Shown piece by piece: positions 25,924-33,934 of a DNA stretch of 64,000 nt. The stretch covers positions 1 to 64,000 of the forward strand of contig NZ_JAELXQ010000011.1 in the NCBI RefSeq assembly GCF_016427605.1, given 5' to 3'. This DNA comes from Ochrobactrum sp. Q0168 (GTDB taxonomy: Bacteria; Pseudomonadota; Alphaproteobacteria; Rhizobiales; Rhizobiaceae). A program made the position numbers and the translations under genes. The stretch's first letter is position 1. Every line of letters begins with the position of its first letter. The notes below the pieces were generated by a model. The model was not told the origin of the DNA, searched no databases, and worked only from the letters and a program-made list of their open reading frames with translations.

Positions 25924-25967
25924 GCATAGTCTTGTCCGAAAGATCGAATAGCTTTTCGGGATTATGC
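25924..25967. repeat. Palindromic repeat of the GCATGATCCCGAAAAG family (cobW leader copy)
   Basis: Read on the minus strand it begins GCATAATCCCGAAAAGC and ends GACTATGC. It matches the elements at 33221, 54916 and the inserts at 36870 and 62806. It lies 22 bp upstream of the GTPase start codon and would fold into a stem in the mRNA leader. Confidence 0.75.
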
Positions 25968-25989
25968 TTTAACTTCAAGAGGCAAGACC

Positions 25990-27171
25990 ATGAGCCAGGC
26001 TGAAGCCCAAACCACAGCAGAGGCGACCACTGAAGCTGGCCGCATTCCCGTTACCGTTTTGACCGGCTATCTGGGCTCGGGAAAGACCACCCTTCTCAAC
26101 CGCATTCTGACCGAGAACCACGGCAAGCGTTATGCCGTCATCGTCAATGAATTCGGCGAGATCGGCATCGACAACGACCTGATCGTCGAGTCGGATGAAG
26201 AAATCTACGAAATGAACAATGGCTGCATCTGCTGCACCGTGCGTGGCGACCTGATCCGCGTGGTGGAAGGCCTGATGCGCCGTCCGGGCCGTTTCGACGC
26301 CATTATCGTGGAAACCACCGGCCTTGCCGATCCGGTTCCCGTCGCGCAGACCTTCTTCATGGATGACGACGTGCGCGCCAAGACCGGCCTCGACGCCGTG
26401 GTCGCGCTGGTCGATGCCAAGCATCTGCCGCTGCGCCTCAAGGACAGCCGCGAAGCCGAAGACCAGATTGCCTTTGCCGATGTGGTGCTGATCAACAAGA
26501 CCGATCTGGTGACGCCGCAGGAACTGGCCGCCATCGAAGCCACCGTTCGCGCCATCAACCCCCATGCCATCATTCACCGCACCGAGCGCGCCTCGATCCC
26601 GCTGGACCGCGTTCTCGACCGGGGCGCCTTCGACCTGAAGCGCGTTTTGGAAAACGACCCGACCTTCCTCGATCACGATCACCCGGATCATGTCTGCGGA
26701 CCGGATTGCGACCATGATCATGGACACGACCACCATCATCATGACCACCACGGACACGATCACCATGCGCATGATCACGACCATGATCACCATCACCATG
26801 ACCACGATCATGTCTGCGGCCCGGACTGTGACCACGATCATCACCATCATGACCACGCCTCGCCGATCCACGATGTTACCGTCAAATCCGTTTCGCTGCG
26901 GGCCGGTGACATCGATCCGGCGAAATTCTTCCCGTGGATTCAAAACATTACCCAGACCCAGGGGCCGAATATTCTGCGCCTCAAGGGCATCATCGCTTTC
27001 AAGGACGATCCGGACCGCTATGTGGTTCAGGGTGTTCACATGATTATCGAAGGCGATCACCAGCGCGCCTGGAAGCCGGAAGAAAAGCGGGAAAGCCGCC
27101 TTGTCTTCATCGGACGCGAACTCGACCCGGCTGCGCTGAAAGCCGGCTTCGAAAACTGCCAAGTCAAATAA
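25990..27171 (+). CDS. COG0523 (CobW-type) GTPase metallochaperone with His-rich metal-binding insert
   Basis: The 393-residue protein has Walker A '[13 protein letters not shown]' (about residues 25-37), the metal motif 'GCICC' (C79, C81, C82), '[10 protein letters not shown]' and the guanine motif 'NKTD'. Residues from about 227 to 295 form a His/Asp insert in which '[11 protein letters not shown]' occurs twice and more than 30 histidines are present. A CobW C-terminal domain follows. Proteins of this type deliver zinc or cobalt to client enzymes. The zinc role is inferred from the His-rich insert and the possible Zur box upstream. A WD40 gene follows after 16 bp. Confidence 0.9.
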   Translation: MSQAEAQTTAEATTEAGRIPVTVLTGYLGSGKTTLLNRILTENHGKRYAVIVNEFGEIGIDNDLIVESDEEIYEMNNGCICCTVRGDLIRVVEGLMRRPGRFDAIIVETTGLADPVPVAQTFFMDDDVRAKTGLDAVVALVDAKHLPLRLKDSREAEDQIAFADVVLINKTDLVTPQELAAIEATVRAINPHAIIHRTERASIPLDRVLDRGAFDLKRVLENDPTFLDHDHPDHVCGPDCDHDHGHDHHHHDHHGHDHHAHDHDHDHHHHDHDHVCGPDCDHDHHHHDHASPIHDVTVKSVSLRAGDIDPAKFFPWIQNITQTQGPNILRLKGIIAFKDDPDRYVVQGVHMIIEGDHQRAWKPEEKRESRLVFIGRELDPAALKAGFENCQVK

Positions 27172-27187
27172 GAAATACTGGACACTG

Positions 27188-28162
27188 ATGCCTACAGTTG
27201 CCCCGTTTGACCTTGAAGGTCATTGTCTCCTTGCGCGCTTCATCGGCGGCGTTCCCTTCTTTGCTATGGCCGATGGGACGATCCATCGGCTCGATAACGG
27301 CAGCCAGAGTTCAACGGCCCATGACGGGCTGTTGAGCGCTGCGGTTTCCGTCGACGGCAAATCGCTCATCACCGGCGGCGAAGACGGTCGCGTCTGCCGC
27401 ACCGATGCCAGCGGCGCGGTGACCGAGCTCGCCAAGGTCCCGCGCAAATGGATGACGGCTGTTGCAGCCGGTCCCGGCGGCACGGTCGGCTTTGCCTCGG
27501 GCCGTTCGGCCTGGGTGCGCGGCTCTGACGGCAAGGTACAGGAATACACGCAGGAACGCAGCGTCGAAGGCATTGCCTTTGCGCCTAAGGGCCAGCGGCT
27601 TGCGATTGCCCGCTACAACGGCGCGACGCTGATCTGGACCGGCACGGCAGCCAAGCCGGTCGAACTGGAATGGAAGGGCGCGCATATCGGCGTGATTTTC
27701 TCGCCCGATGGCCGCTTTCTCATCACCTCGATGCAGGAAAATGCCCTGCATGGCTGGCGTCTCGAAGACACCAAACACATGCGCATGACCGGCTATCCGG
27801 CAAAGGTGAAGGACTGGTCGTGGAGCGTGAAGGCCAAGTGGCTGGCGACATCCGGTGCGCCTGCGGCCATCGTCTGGCCTTTTGCGGGCAAGGACGGCCC
27901 GATGGGCAAGGCGCCGCTGGAGCTTGGCCTGCGCGGCGACAGCATGGTGACGGCGGTTGCCTGTCATCCGGTCGAGGATATTGTCGCCATCGGCTATAAT
28001 GACGGCATGATCATGCTGGTTCGTTTTGCCGATCAGAAGGAAGTTCTGCTGCGCCGCCCCGGCAAAGGCGCGATCTCCAGCATGGGCTGGGACGATCAGG
28101 GCCACCGCCTCGCCTTCGGTTCGGAAGCGGGGGATTGCGGCATCGTTTCTTTAAGGGATTAG
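27188..28162 (+). CDS. WD40-repeat protein linked to the metallochaperone gene
   Basis: A 324-residue protein made of about seven weak WD40 blades ('AAVSVDGKSLITGGEDGRVCRTDASG', 'GVIFSPDGRFLITSMQENALHGWRLED', 'VACHPVEDIVAIGYNDGMIMLV'). There is no signal peptide, so it is probably a cytoplasmic beta-propeller. It starts 16 bp after the CobW-type GTPase gene and is likely co-transcribed, suggesting a platform for the GTPase or a client. The function is unknown. The stop codon lies at the start of an octamer-repeat hairpin. Confidence 0.8.
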   Translation: MPTVAPFDLEGHCLLARFIGGVPFFAMADGTIHRLDNGSQSSTAHDGLLSAAVSVDGKSLITGGEDGRVCRTDASGAVTELAKVPRKWMTAVAAGPGGTVGFASGRSAWVRGSDGKVQEYTQERSVEGIAFAPKGQRLAIARYNGATLIWTGTAAKPVELEWKGAHIGVIFSPDGRFLITSMQENALHGWRLEDTKHMRMTGYPAKVKDWSWSVKAKWLATSGAPAAIVWPFAGKDGPMGKAPLELGLRGDSMVTAVACHPVEDIVAIGYNDGMIMLVRFADQKEVLLRRPGKGAISSMGWDDQGHRLAFGSEAGDCGIVSLRD

Positions 28163-28194
28163 GGGAATAAGGGAGTAAGGCAGTAGCGGAATAG
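28150..28194. repeat. Degenerate octamer repeat (left arm, third locus)
   Basis: Units TTAGGGGAA, TAAGGGAG, TAAGGCAG and TAGCGGAA follow one another from the end of the WD40 gene. This is a degenerate version of the arrays at 11573 and 21303. Confidence 0.8.
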
Positions 28195-28202
28195 GTTGTA
28201 AA

Positions 28203-28241
28203 ACATACTCCCCTATTCCCTTATTCCCCTACTCCCCTAAC
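28203..28241. repeat. Complementary arm of the third octamer-repeat hairpin
   Basis: 'ACATACTCCCCTATTCCC' and further C-rich octamers pair with 28150-28194. They end at the stop of the convergent esterase gene. The spacing of arms and the core match the other two loci. Confidence 0.82.
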
Positions 28242-28242
28242 C

Positions 28243-29124
28243 TCACGGTCTCTTCATCGACACCGCAGGTGCGCCGTCCGGTCCGAGCGATGCGACCCAC
28301 TGGCTGATCGCGGCGGCATCCTTGTCGCCGAGCATGTGATCGGCATCGATCGTGCGCGCATCGACGCGCGCGCCGCTGGAGCGCAGAAGCGCGGACAGCG
28401 CAGGCGCAAACGGCGAATAGAGCTTGTCTTCCTCGCCGGTGATCGTCAGCACGCGCGTCTTGCTCAGATTGGCGACCGGCGCATTGTCCAGCACCGGCAT
28501 CGAGCGCATCAGCACCGCGCGCTTCACCAGATCGGGATGCAGCATCATGGTTGCCGCCAGAAGATTGGCGCCGTTCGAATAGCCGACGAAAGTCGCGTGG
28601 GTGAGGTCGAGGTCCTTGTCATCGGCAAGCCGCGTCAGGAACGTCACGAAAGCATTGGCTTCGAGCTTGATATCCTTCTGGTCGAACTTGACCGGCGTGA
28701 TGCGCTTGTACCAGCGCGTGCCGCCATCCTGCATGACACGGCCGCGAATGCCCAGCAGCGTGGCGCGCGGCCAGATCTTGGATGCGAGCGGGACAAGGCT
28801 CGTTTCATTGCCGCCCGACCCGTGCAGCAGGATAACCAGCTCGTTGGACGCCTTTTCCGGCGTATAGAAGCGGTGAATGAACTGCTTGCTGCGGGAAAAA
28901 TTCTGTTCCGGCGTGATTTCCGTATCCATCTTCTTCTCGCGCATGGTGACGCCTTCACCGAGCTTGGGCGCGCCTTCTTCTTCTTTCATCGAAGCGGCAA
29001 TGCCGCTCAAGGCCTTACCCTGCCCCTTCGCGGAAGCAGCCACAGGCTGCCCCTCAGCAAAAGCCGAGCCGGTCGACACCATAAGCGCAGCCGCAAAGGC
29101 GGCAATAAACATCTTCTTTACCAT
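28243..29124 (-). CDS. Secreted alpha/beta hydrolase (carboxylesterase/phospholipase type)
   Basis: The 293-residue protein has a Sec signal (MVKKMFIAAFAAALMVSTGSAFA) and a hydrolase domain with 'ILLHGSGGNETSLVPLA', nucleophile elbow 'FVGYSNGANLLAATMML', Asp region 'LTITGEEDKLYSP' and His in 'DADHMLGDKD'. The pattern fits the phospholipase/carboxylesterase family (YpfH-like), normally cytosolic, here with a signal and about 60 extra residues before the domain. Probably periplasmic esterase. Substrate unknown. Confidence 0.83.
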   Translation of the reverse strand: MVKKMFIAAFAAALMVSTGSAFAEGQPVAASAKGQGKALSGIAASMKEEEGAPKLGEGVTMREKKMDTEITPEQNFSRSKQFIHRFYTPEKASNELVILLHGSGGNETSLVPLASKIWPRATLLGIRGRVMQDGGTRWYKRITPVKFDQKDIKLEANAFVTFLTRLADDKDLDLTHATFVGYSNGANLLAATMMLHPDLVKRAVLMRSMPVLDNAPVANLSKTRVLTITGEEDKLYSPFAPALSALLRSSGARVDARTIDADHMLGDKDAAAISQWVASLGPDGAPAVSMKRP

Positions 29125-29272
29125 GATCTCAACATAGCCAACGAGACGTTAACGAAGGTTTGAAAGCGGCCCCTCAACAAAGGCGATAAAGCGCTGCCTT
29201 CGCGGCGAACGGAACTCTCTTAACAGCAGAGATTTAGCAGGAATGTGGCGAAATGCACGAAAAATTACGACC

Positions 29273-29291
29273 TGTTACAATTCTGTTACAA
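29273..29291. promoter_or_regulatory. Tandem TGTTACAA repeats with 11-bp period upstream of msrP
   Basis: TGTTACAA occurs at 29273-29280 and 29284-29291. One helical turn between copies is typical of sites for OmpR-family response regulators. They lie about 115 bp before msrP, in the divergent region with the esterase gene. Confidence 0.4.
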
Positions 29292-29404
29292 ATCGCGTAA
29301 AGGATCAACAATGCGTGAGCCACCAACAAGTGGAGAAAGCACCATGTTTCTGACGCGTTCAGCGGCAAAATAGGGTAATATTCCAGCAGTATGGATTAAC
29401 GGAC

Positions 29405-30364
29405 ATGAAGAGCTTCAAACCCGGTCGCCTATCACATGCCCGTCTCACGCATGATGCGGTGACACCGAAAAACATCTATCTGCATCGCCGCCAGTTTATG
29501 GCAGGTCTCGGCGCGCTTGCTACCGCAGGCTTTGCGTCGTCGGCCTTTGCGGACCCGCTTAAGGCCGCAGCCTCGGCCTATAAGGTTGACGAGAAGCTGA
29601 CGCCGAAGGAAGACGTCACGACCTATAATAATTTCTACGAATTCGGCACCGACAAGAGCGACCCATCCGCCAATTCCGCCGATTACAAGCCGCTGCCCTG
29701 GAAGCTGACCGTCGATGGGCTGGTAAAGCAGCCGAAAGAATTCGACATACGCGATCTGATCGCCACAATGCCGCTGGAAGAGCGCATCTATCGTATGCGC
29801 TGCGTCGAGGCATGGTCGATGGTGATCCCGTGGATCGGCTTTCCGCTGGCAAGCCTGCTGTCGCAGGTGGAGCCGCTCGGCTCCGCCAAATATATCGCCT
29901 TTACCGGTGTCGTGCGCCCGGAGGAAATGCCCGGCCAGAAAGGGCTGTTTCAGGTGCTGGACTGGCCCTATGTCGAAGGGCTGCGGCTCGATGAAGCCCG
30001 CCATCCGCTGACCATTCTGGCGGTCGGCCTTTACGGCGAGACGCTACCCAACGCCAATGGCGCGCCGATCCGCCTTGTCGTGCCATGGAAATATGGTTTC
30101 AAGGGCATCAAGGCCATTACCCGTATCTCCTTTGTCGAGAAGCAGCCGCCCACCTCCTGGCAGCGGCAGGCCGCCAATGAATATGGCTTCTATGCCAATG
30201 TGAACCCGGCAGTCGATCATCCCCGCTGGAGCCAGGCGACGGAACGGCGCATCGGCGAGGACAGTTTCTTCGCCTCCAGCCGCCGCCCGACCCTGCCCTT
30301 CAACGGCTATGCCGACGAAGTCGCGTCGCTTTATGCCGGCATGGATCTGAAAGCGAATTACTGA
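29405..30364 (+). CDS. msrP: Protein-methionine-sulfoxide reductase catalytic subunit MsrP
   Basis: The 319-residue protein carries a twin-arginine signal ('[18 protein letters not shown]', about residues 28-45) and the sulfite-oxidase fold with the molybdopterin-ligating Cys133 in '[15 protein letters not shown]'. It repairs oxidised methionines of periplasmic proteins, taking electrons from MsrQ. The adjacent msrQ gene starts 1 bp after its stop codon. It is folded in the cytoplasm and exported by Tat. Confidence 0.95.
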   Translation: MKSFKPGRLSHARLTHDAVTPKNIYLHRRQFMAGLGALATAGFASSAFADPLKAAASAYKVDEKLTPKEDVTTYNNFYEFGTDKSDPSANSADYKPLPWKLTVDGLVKQPKEFDIRDLIATMPLEERIYRMRCVEAWSMVIPWIGFPLASLLSQVEPLGSAKYIAFTGVVRPEEMPGQKGLFQVLDWPYVEGLRLDEARHPLTILAVGLYGETLPNANGAPIRLVVPWKYGFKGIKAITRISFVEKQPPTSWQRQAANEYGFYANVNPAVDHPRWSQATERRIGEDSFFASSRRPTLPFNGYADEVASLYAGMDLKANY

Positions 30365-30365
30365 C

Positions 30366-31037
30366 ATGAGGGCAGCAACCGACGCGCGCGTGAAAAAGCC
30401 GTCCGGTCGCAAATCCGATGGCTGGAAGGTCTTGCTGCTCTATGCGGTCGGGTTCGTTCCCGCGGTCTGGACCTTCTATCTGGGCGCGACCGGCGGCCTT
30501 GGCGCAGATCCGGTCAAGACATTCGAACATATGCTCGGTCTCTGGGCGCTGCGCTTTTTGATCCTGACACTGCTCGTAACACCAATCCGTGACCTGACCG
30601 GCATCAGCCTTTTGCGCTATCGCCGGGCGCTCGGTCTTCTCGCCTTCTATTATGCGCTCATGCACTTCGCGACCTATATGGTGCTGGATCAGGCGCTGAA
30701 TTTGCAGGTTATCCTCGCCGATATTCTCCGCCGCCCTTTCATCACCATCGGCATGATCAGCCTCGCGCTGCTGGTGCCGCTGGCGCTCACCTCCAACAAC
30801 TGGTCGATCCGTCGGCTCGAACGCCGCTGGACCAGCCTGCACAAGCTCGTCTATGTGGCCATTGCAGGCGGTGCGATCCATTTCATCATGTCGGTAAAAA
30901 GCTGGCCCGCAGAGCCCGTCATCTACGCCGCCATCGTCGCAACGCTGCTCCTTTGGCGCGTCGTGCGCCCCTACAGGCGCAGCCGCAAGACCACCGCGCC
31001 GCGCCCGCGCGGGGATGCAGTGGCCTTTAAGAAGTAA
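30366..31037 (+). CDS. msrQ: Protein-methionine-sulfoxide reductase heme-binding subunit MsrQ
   Basis: A 223-residue membrane protein with about six hydrophobic segments of the ferric-reductase-like family, including 'RRALGLLAFYYALMHFATYM' and 'HKLVYVAIAGGAIHFIM', where the histidines are heme b ligand candidates. It passes electrons from quinols or flavin reductase to MsrP. It is translationally coupled with msrP. Confidence 0.93.
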   Translation: MRAATDARVKKPSGRKSDGWKVLLLYAVGFVPAVWTFYLGATGGLGADPVKTFEHMLGLWALRFLILTLLVTPIRDLTGISLLRYRRALGLLAFYYALMHFATYMVLDQALNLQVILADILRRPFITIGMISLALLVPLALTSNNWSIRRLERRWTSLHKLVYVAIAGGAIHFIMSVKSWPAEPVIYAAIVATLLLWRVVRPYRRSRKTTAPRPRGDAVAFKK

Positions 31038-31187
31038 CAGCTCATAGAAGAGCTACTTTTTACAGCTTCCAGTCTATCGAGATAAATTTATCCATTTTCT
31101 GGATAGGCACTGACATAGTGCCGCAAATCATGTCAGTATCGCCGCCAATTCCGCATTGATTACCGCAACCGGCGAGCACTGAGGCAC

Positions 31188-32183
31188 ATGACGTCTATTT
31201 TAAAATCGACGCCCGTTCGCATTGCAGGCAAGTTTATCTTCATCCTATTCGCTCTTATCTTTGCGATCTGGGCAAGTTTTGCGATGTGGTACCAGTTGCC
31301 GTTCGGCACTGTTGTTCGCCAGGCAGTCATCGCGCTGTGGCTGCTCATCACACTTTGGACTATAGCCGGGGAACGCCGCTTCTTCTGCTGGCGCAAACGG
31401 CTGTTCTTCTGCCTCCTCGCCCTCCTCATTCTCGGCTGGTGGACGACTATCCGCCCTTCACTCGACCGCATCTGGGCACCCGATGTCGCGCGCATCGTTA
31501 CCGGCAAGGTGGATGGCGATCTCGTCACGCTCACCAATGTCCGCGATTTCGAATGGCGCACCACTGAAGACTTTACCGAGAACTGGAAAGACGAAACCTA
31601 CGATCTCGGCAAGATCACCTCGGTCGATATCTACCTCTCCTACTGGTCGAGCCCGGCCATCGCCCACACGCTGCTTTCATTCGGCTTCGCGGACGGGCGT
31701 CATGTGGTTTTCTCCGGCGAAATACGCCGCGAGCATCATGAAGTTTTCTCTTCCATTGGCGGCTTTTTCCGCGAATTCGAGCTGGCGATGATCGCCGCCG
31801 AGGAACGGGACATCATCTATCTGCGCACCAATATCCGCAAGGAAGACGTCTATCGCTATCAGGTCAAACTGCCGCCCGGACCGGCGAGACAATTGTTCCT
31901 GTCCTATGTCGAGCGCGGCAACCAGTTGGCCGCCCATGCGGAGTTCTACAACACTCTTACCACCAACTGCACGACCATGATCTTCGACATGGCGCGCCTG
32001 CTCGATCCGACATTCCCGTTCGACTACCGCATTCTGCTGTCGGGCTATCTGCCCGGCTACCTTTACGACAATCACTGGATCGAGAATGGCGGCTCGCTGG
32101 AAGAAGTACGCCAGCGCGCATCCATCGATGCAAAAGCACAGGCAGGCGGACGCGACGGCTTTTCGCAACGCATCCGCGAATAA
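31188..32183 (+). CDS. DUF4105-family membrane protein (Lnb N-terminal-like)
   Basis: The 331-residue protein has two to three N-terminal membrane segments and a periplasmic domain with 'NTLTTNCTTMIFDMARLL', the conserved Asn-Cys-Thr-Thr motif of DUF4105. An upstream His-containing strand is also present. The family is related to papain-like/NlpC cysteine hydrolase or acyltransferase folds and to the N-terminal part of lipoprotein N-acyltransferase Lnb. Its exact reaction is not known. A terminator follows. Confidence 0.78.
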   Translation: MTSILKSTPVRIAGKFIFILFALIFAIWASFAMWYQLPFGTVVRQAVIALWLLITLWTIAGERRFFCWRKRLFFCLLALLILGWWTTIRPSLDRIWAPDVARIVTGKVDGDLVTLTNVRDFEWRTTEDFTENWKDETYDLGKITSVDIYLSYWSSPAIAHTLLSFGFADGRHVVFSGEIRREHHEVFSSIGGFFREFELAMIAAEERDIIYLRTNIRKEDVYRYQVKLPPGPARQLFLSYVERGNQLAAHAEFYNTLTTNCTTMIFDMARLLDPTFPFDYRILLSGYLPGYLYDNHWIENGGSLEEVRQRASIDAKAQAGGRDGFSQRIRE

Positions 32184-32186
32184 AAA

Positions 32187-32211
32187 AACCCCGCTTCGCA
32201 GCGGGGCTTTC
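32187..32211. terminator. Bidirectional terminator between the DUF4105 and ridA genes
   Basis: CCCCGCT TCGC AGCGGGG with flanking A- and T-rich tracts, placed between two convergent genes. The A-run on the left and CTTT on the right allow use from both sides. Confidence 0.85.
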
Positions 32212-32231
32212 TGATATCATTCGCGCTGGGA

Positions 32232-32576
32232 TCAGATCGCAGCGGTGATGATGATCTCGACCTTGTAGTCGGGCGTTGCAAGCGCTGCTTCACCCGTAGC
32301 GCGGGCTGGCGTGTGCTCCGGATGGACCCATGCGTCCCAGACCGCGTTCATTTCGGCGAAATCCTTCATGTCGGCCAGCCAGATGATGGCCTGAAGGATC
32401 TTGGTCTTGTCCGAACCGGCTTCCTTGAGCAGGCGATCCACTTCAGCCAGAACGGCCTTGGTCTGCTCGGTCACGCTGGCGCCCGGCAGGCCTACCTGAC
32501 CGGCGAGGTAAACAGTATTGCCGTGAACCACGGCCTGGCTCATGCGCGGACCGACTCCGATGCGACGGATGCTCAT
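32232..32576 (-). CDS. RidA-family reactive intermediate deaminase
   Basis: The 114-residue product begins MSIRRIGVGPRMSQAVVHGNTVYLAGQ and ends in a family pattern 'HTPARATGEAALATPDYKVEIIITAAI'. RidA proteins hydrolyse reactive enamine/imine intermediates formed by PLP enzymes. The arginine in 'PARATGEA' corresponds to the conserved carboxylate-binding Arg. ATG at 32574-32576 follows AGAGGAG. The longer in-frame version is rejected. Confidence 0.9.
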   Translation of the reverse strand: MSIRRIGVGPRMSQAVVHGNTVYLAGQVGLPGASVTEQTKAVLAEVDRLLKEAGSDKTKILQAIIWLADMKDFAEMNAVWDAWVHPEHTPARATGEAALATPDYKVEIIITAAI

Positions 32577-32713
32577 GGTGAACTCCTCTGAATGCTGCTG
32601 CGGAAAGTGCTCCGCATTGGAAAAAATGTGCGCTCCCTTATGGAAGCCCAAGTGCCGTTTGGCAATGGCATTGCCATGCGTGATCGCTTAATTTCGAAAC
32701 AGGAGGAACGAAT

Positions 32714-33097
32714 ATGGAGAAGCCGCTTGCCGACATCTACCGGGAGTATATTGCCTGCCTGAACGGACAGGACTGGGACAATCTCGGGCGCTTCGTCCAT
32801 GAGACGGTCTCGCATAATGGCAGATCGTTCGGACTGGCTGGCTATCGCGCCATGCTGGAGCAGGATTTCAAGGCGATCCCCGATCTCCATTTCAAGATAG
32901 ACCTGCTCGTCAGCGAAGCGCAGACTGTCGCCGCGCGCCTGGCTTTCGATTGCACGCCCGCCGGCGTCTTTCTCGGCTTGCCGGTCAATGGCCGCAAAAT
33001 CCAGTTCGCGGAAAATGTCTTTTACACCTTCGAAAATGGCCTTATCAAAAGCGTCTGGTCGATCATCGACAAAGCAGCCATCGAAGCGCAGCTTTGA
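32714..33097 (+). CDS. SnoaL-like polyketide-cyclase-fold protein
   Basis: 127 residues with the NTF2-like pattern 'YIACLNGQDWDNLGRFVHETVSHNGR', 'GYRAMLEQDFKAIPDLHFKIDLLVSEAQTVAARLAFDCTPAGVFLGLPVNGRKIQFAENVFYTFENGLI'. Such proteins are ester cyclases or binding proteins of unknown substrate. It stands alone, just upstream of the rpmH promoter. Confidence 0.75.
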   Translation: MEKPLADIYREYIACLNGQDWDNLGRFVHETVSHNGRSFGLAGYRAMLEQDFKAIPDLHFKIDLLVSEAQTVAARLAFDCTPAGVFLGLPVNGRKIQFAENVFYTFENGLIKSVWSIIDKAAIEAQL

Positions 33098-33110
33098 TCG
33101 CATCTGCGGA

Positions 33111-33139
33111 TTGACTCTTGAGGCCCCTCCCCCTATAAG
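33111..33139 (+). promoter_or_regulatory. Sigma-70 type promoter of rpmH-rnpA
   Basis: TTGACT (33111-33116) and TATAAG (33134-33139) are separated by exactly 17 bp. It lies 14 bp after the SnoaL-like stop and about 180 bp before rpmH. Confidence 0.7.
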
Positions 33140-33220
33140 CCGCGTCACGTTCGCCCGCGCGGGTTTACGGATGGTTTGTGCTGTCCGCCGCACGGGAAAA
33201 GAACCAGCTCCTGTTCAATA

Positions 33221-33268
33221 GAGCATGATCCCGCATAAGGGAAACCGGTTTCGGGCCAGATCATGTTC
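33221..33268. repeat. Palindromic repeat of the GCATGATCCCG family in the rpmH leader
   Basis: Begins GAGCATGATCCCG and ends CAGATCATGTTC around the centre GGGAAACCGGTTTCGG. It is a relative of the copy at 54916 and lies between the rpmH promoter and the gene, so it would be in the transcript leader. Confidence 0.75.
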
Positions 33269-33316
33269 CACTGAAAAACAGAATTAAGAAGGGCCGCACA
33301 CCGCGGTATTAAAAAA

Positions 33317-33451
33317 ATGAAGCGCACTTATCAGCCATCCAAGATCGTCCGCAAGCGTCGTCACGGTTTCCGTGCACGCATGGCTACCACCGGCGGCCGC
33401 AAGGTTCTCGCCGCTCGCCGTTCGCGCGGCCGTAAGCGGCTTTCCGCTTAA
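33317..33451 (+). CDS. rpmH: 50S ribosomal protein L34
   Basis: The 44-residue product [20 protein letters not shown]... ends GRKRLSA and has the full L34 length and sequence. It is the small basic protein of the large subunit next to the exit tunnel region. It heads the rpmH-rnpA-yidC cluster, 45 bp before rnpA. Confidence 0.98.
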   Translation: MKRTYQPSKIVRKRRHGFRARMATTGGRKVLAARRSRGRKRLSA

Positions 33452-33496
33452 TCTTTTCCCGCGCAAAGTGGGTCTGTTGAGATTCTTACTAGCGCG

Positions 33497-33934
33497 GTGA
33501 TTAGAAACATGAAAAAGCCGAAACAAATACTCCGCCTTCGCAAGAGAGCGGAGTTTTTGGCTTTAAGGAACGGTGAAAAGCGGCGCGGGCCGCTGTTTCT
33601 TCTCGAAGTTCGCGAACGGACTGAAGAGGAATCGGCAGCGGCGAAGATCGGCGACAAGCCGCGCGCCGGCTTCACCGTCACCAAGAAGAACGGCAACGCC
33701 GTGATACGAAACCGCATCCGTCGCAGGTTGAGAGAAGCGGTACGTTGTCACGCGGGACGTGACATGGCGCCTTCGACCGACTATGTGATCGTAGCGCGCG
33801 AGCAAGCTCTCACTGCGCCCTTTTCGCGACTGACCGAGGAACTCACCCGCCGCATCAAGGCGAAGGCTGAGCGGAAAGGCGAAGGGAAACGCCGAACGGA
33901 AAGACCGGAATCAGGACCCGTCAATGGAAAATAA
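33497..33934 (+). CDS. rnpA: Ribonuclease P protein component
   Basis: The 145-residue basic protein has the RnpA signature '[20 protein letters not shown]' and the early '[25 protein letters not shown]'. It helps the RNase P RNA process the 5' ends of pre-tRNA. A GTG start (33497) and an ATG (33509) are both possible. The C-terminal tail is Arg/Lys/Glu-rich. It overlaps yidC by 11 bp. No yidD lies between them, unlike in many bacteria. Confidence 0.94.
   Translation: MIRNMKKPKQILRLRKRAEFLALRNGEKRRGPLFLLEVRERTEEESAAAKIGDKPRAGFTVTKKNGNAVIRNRIRRRLREAVRCHAGRDMAPSTDYVIVAREQALTAPFSRLTEELTRRIKAKAERKGEGKRRTERPESGPVNGK

Noticed and set aside
25820-25980. Cobalamin riboswitch upstream of the CobW-type gene
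   Set aside because: No B12-box core sequence could be found. The second stem is a copy of a dispersed palindrome instead.
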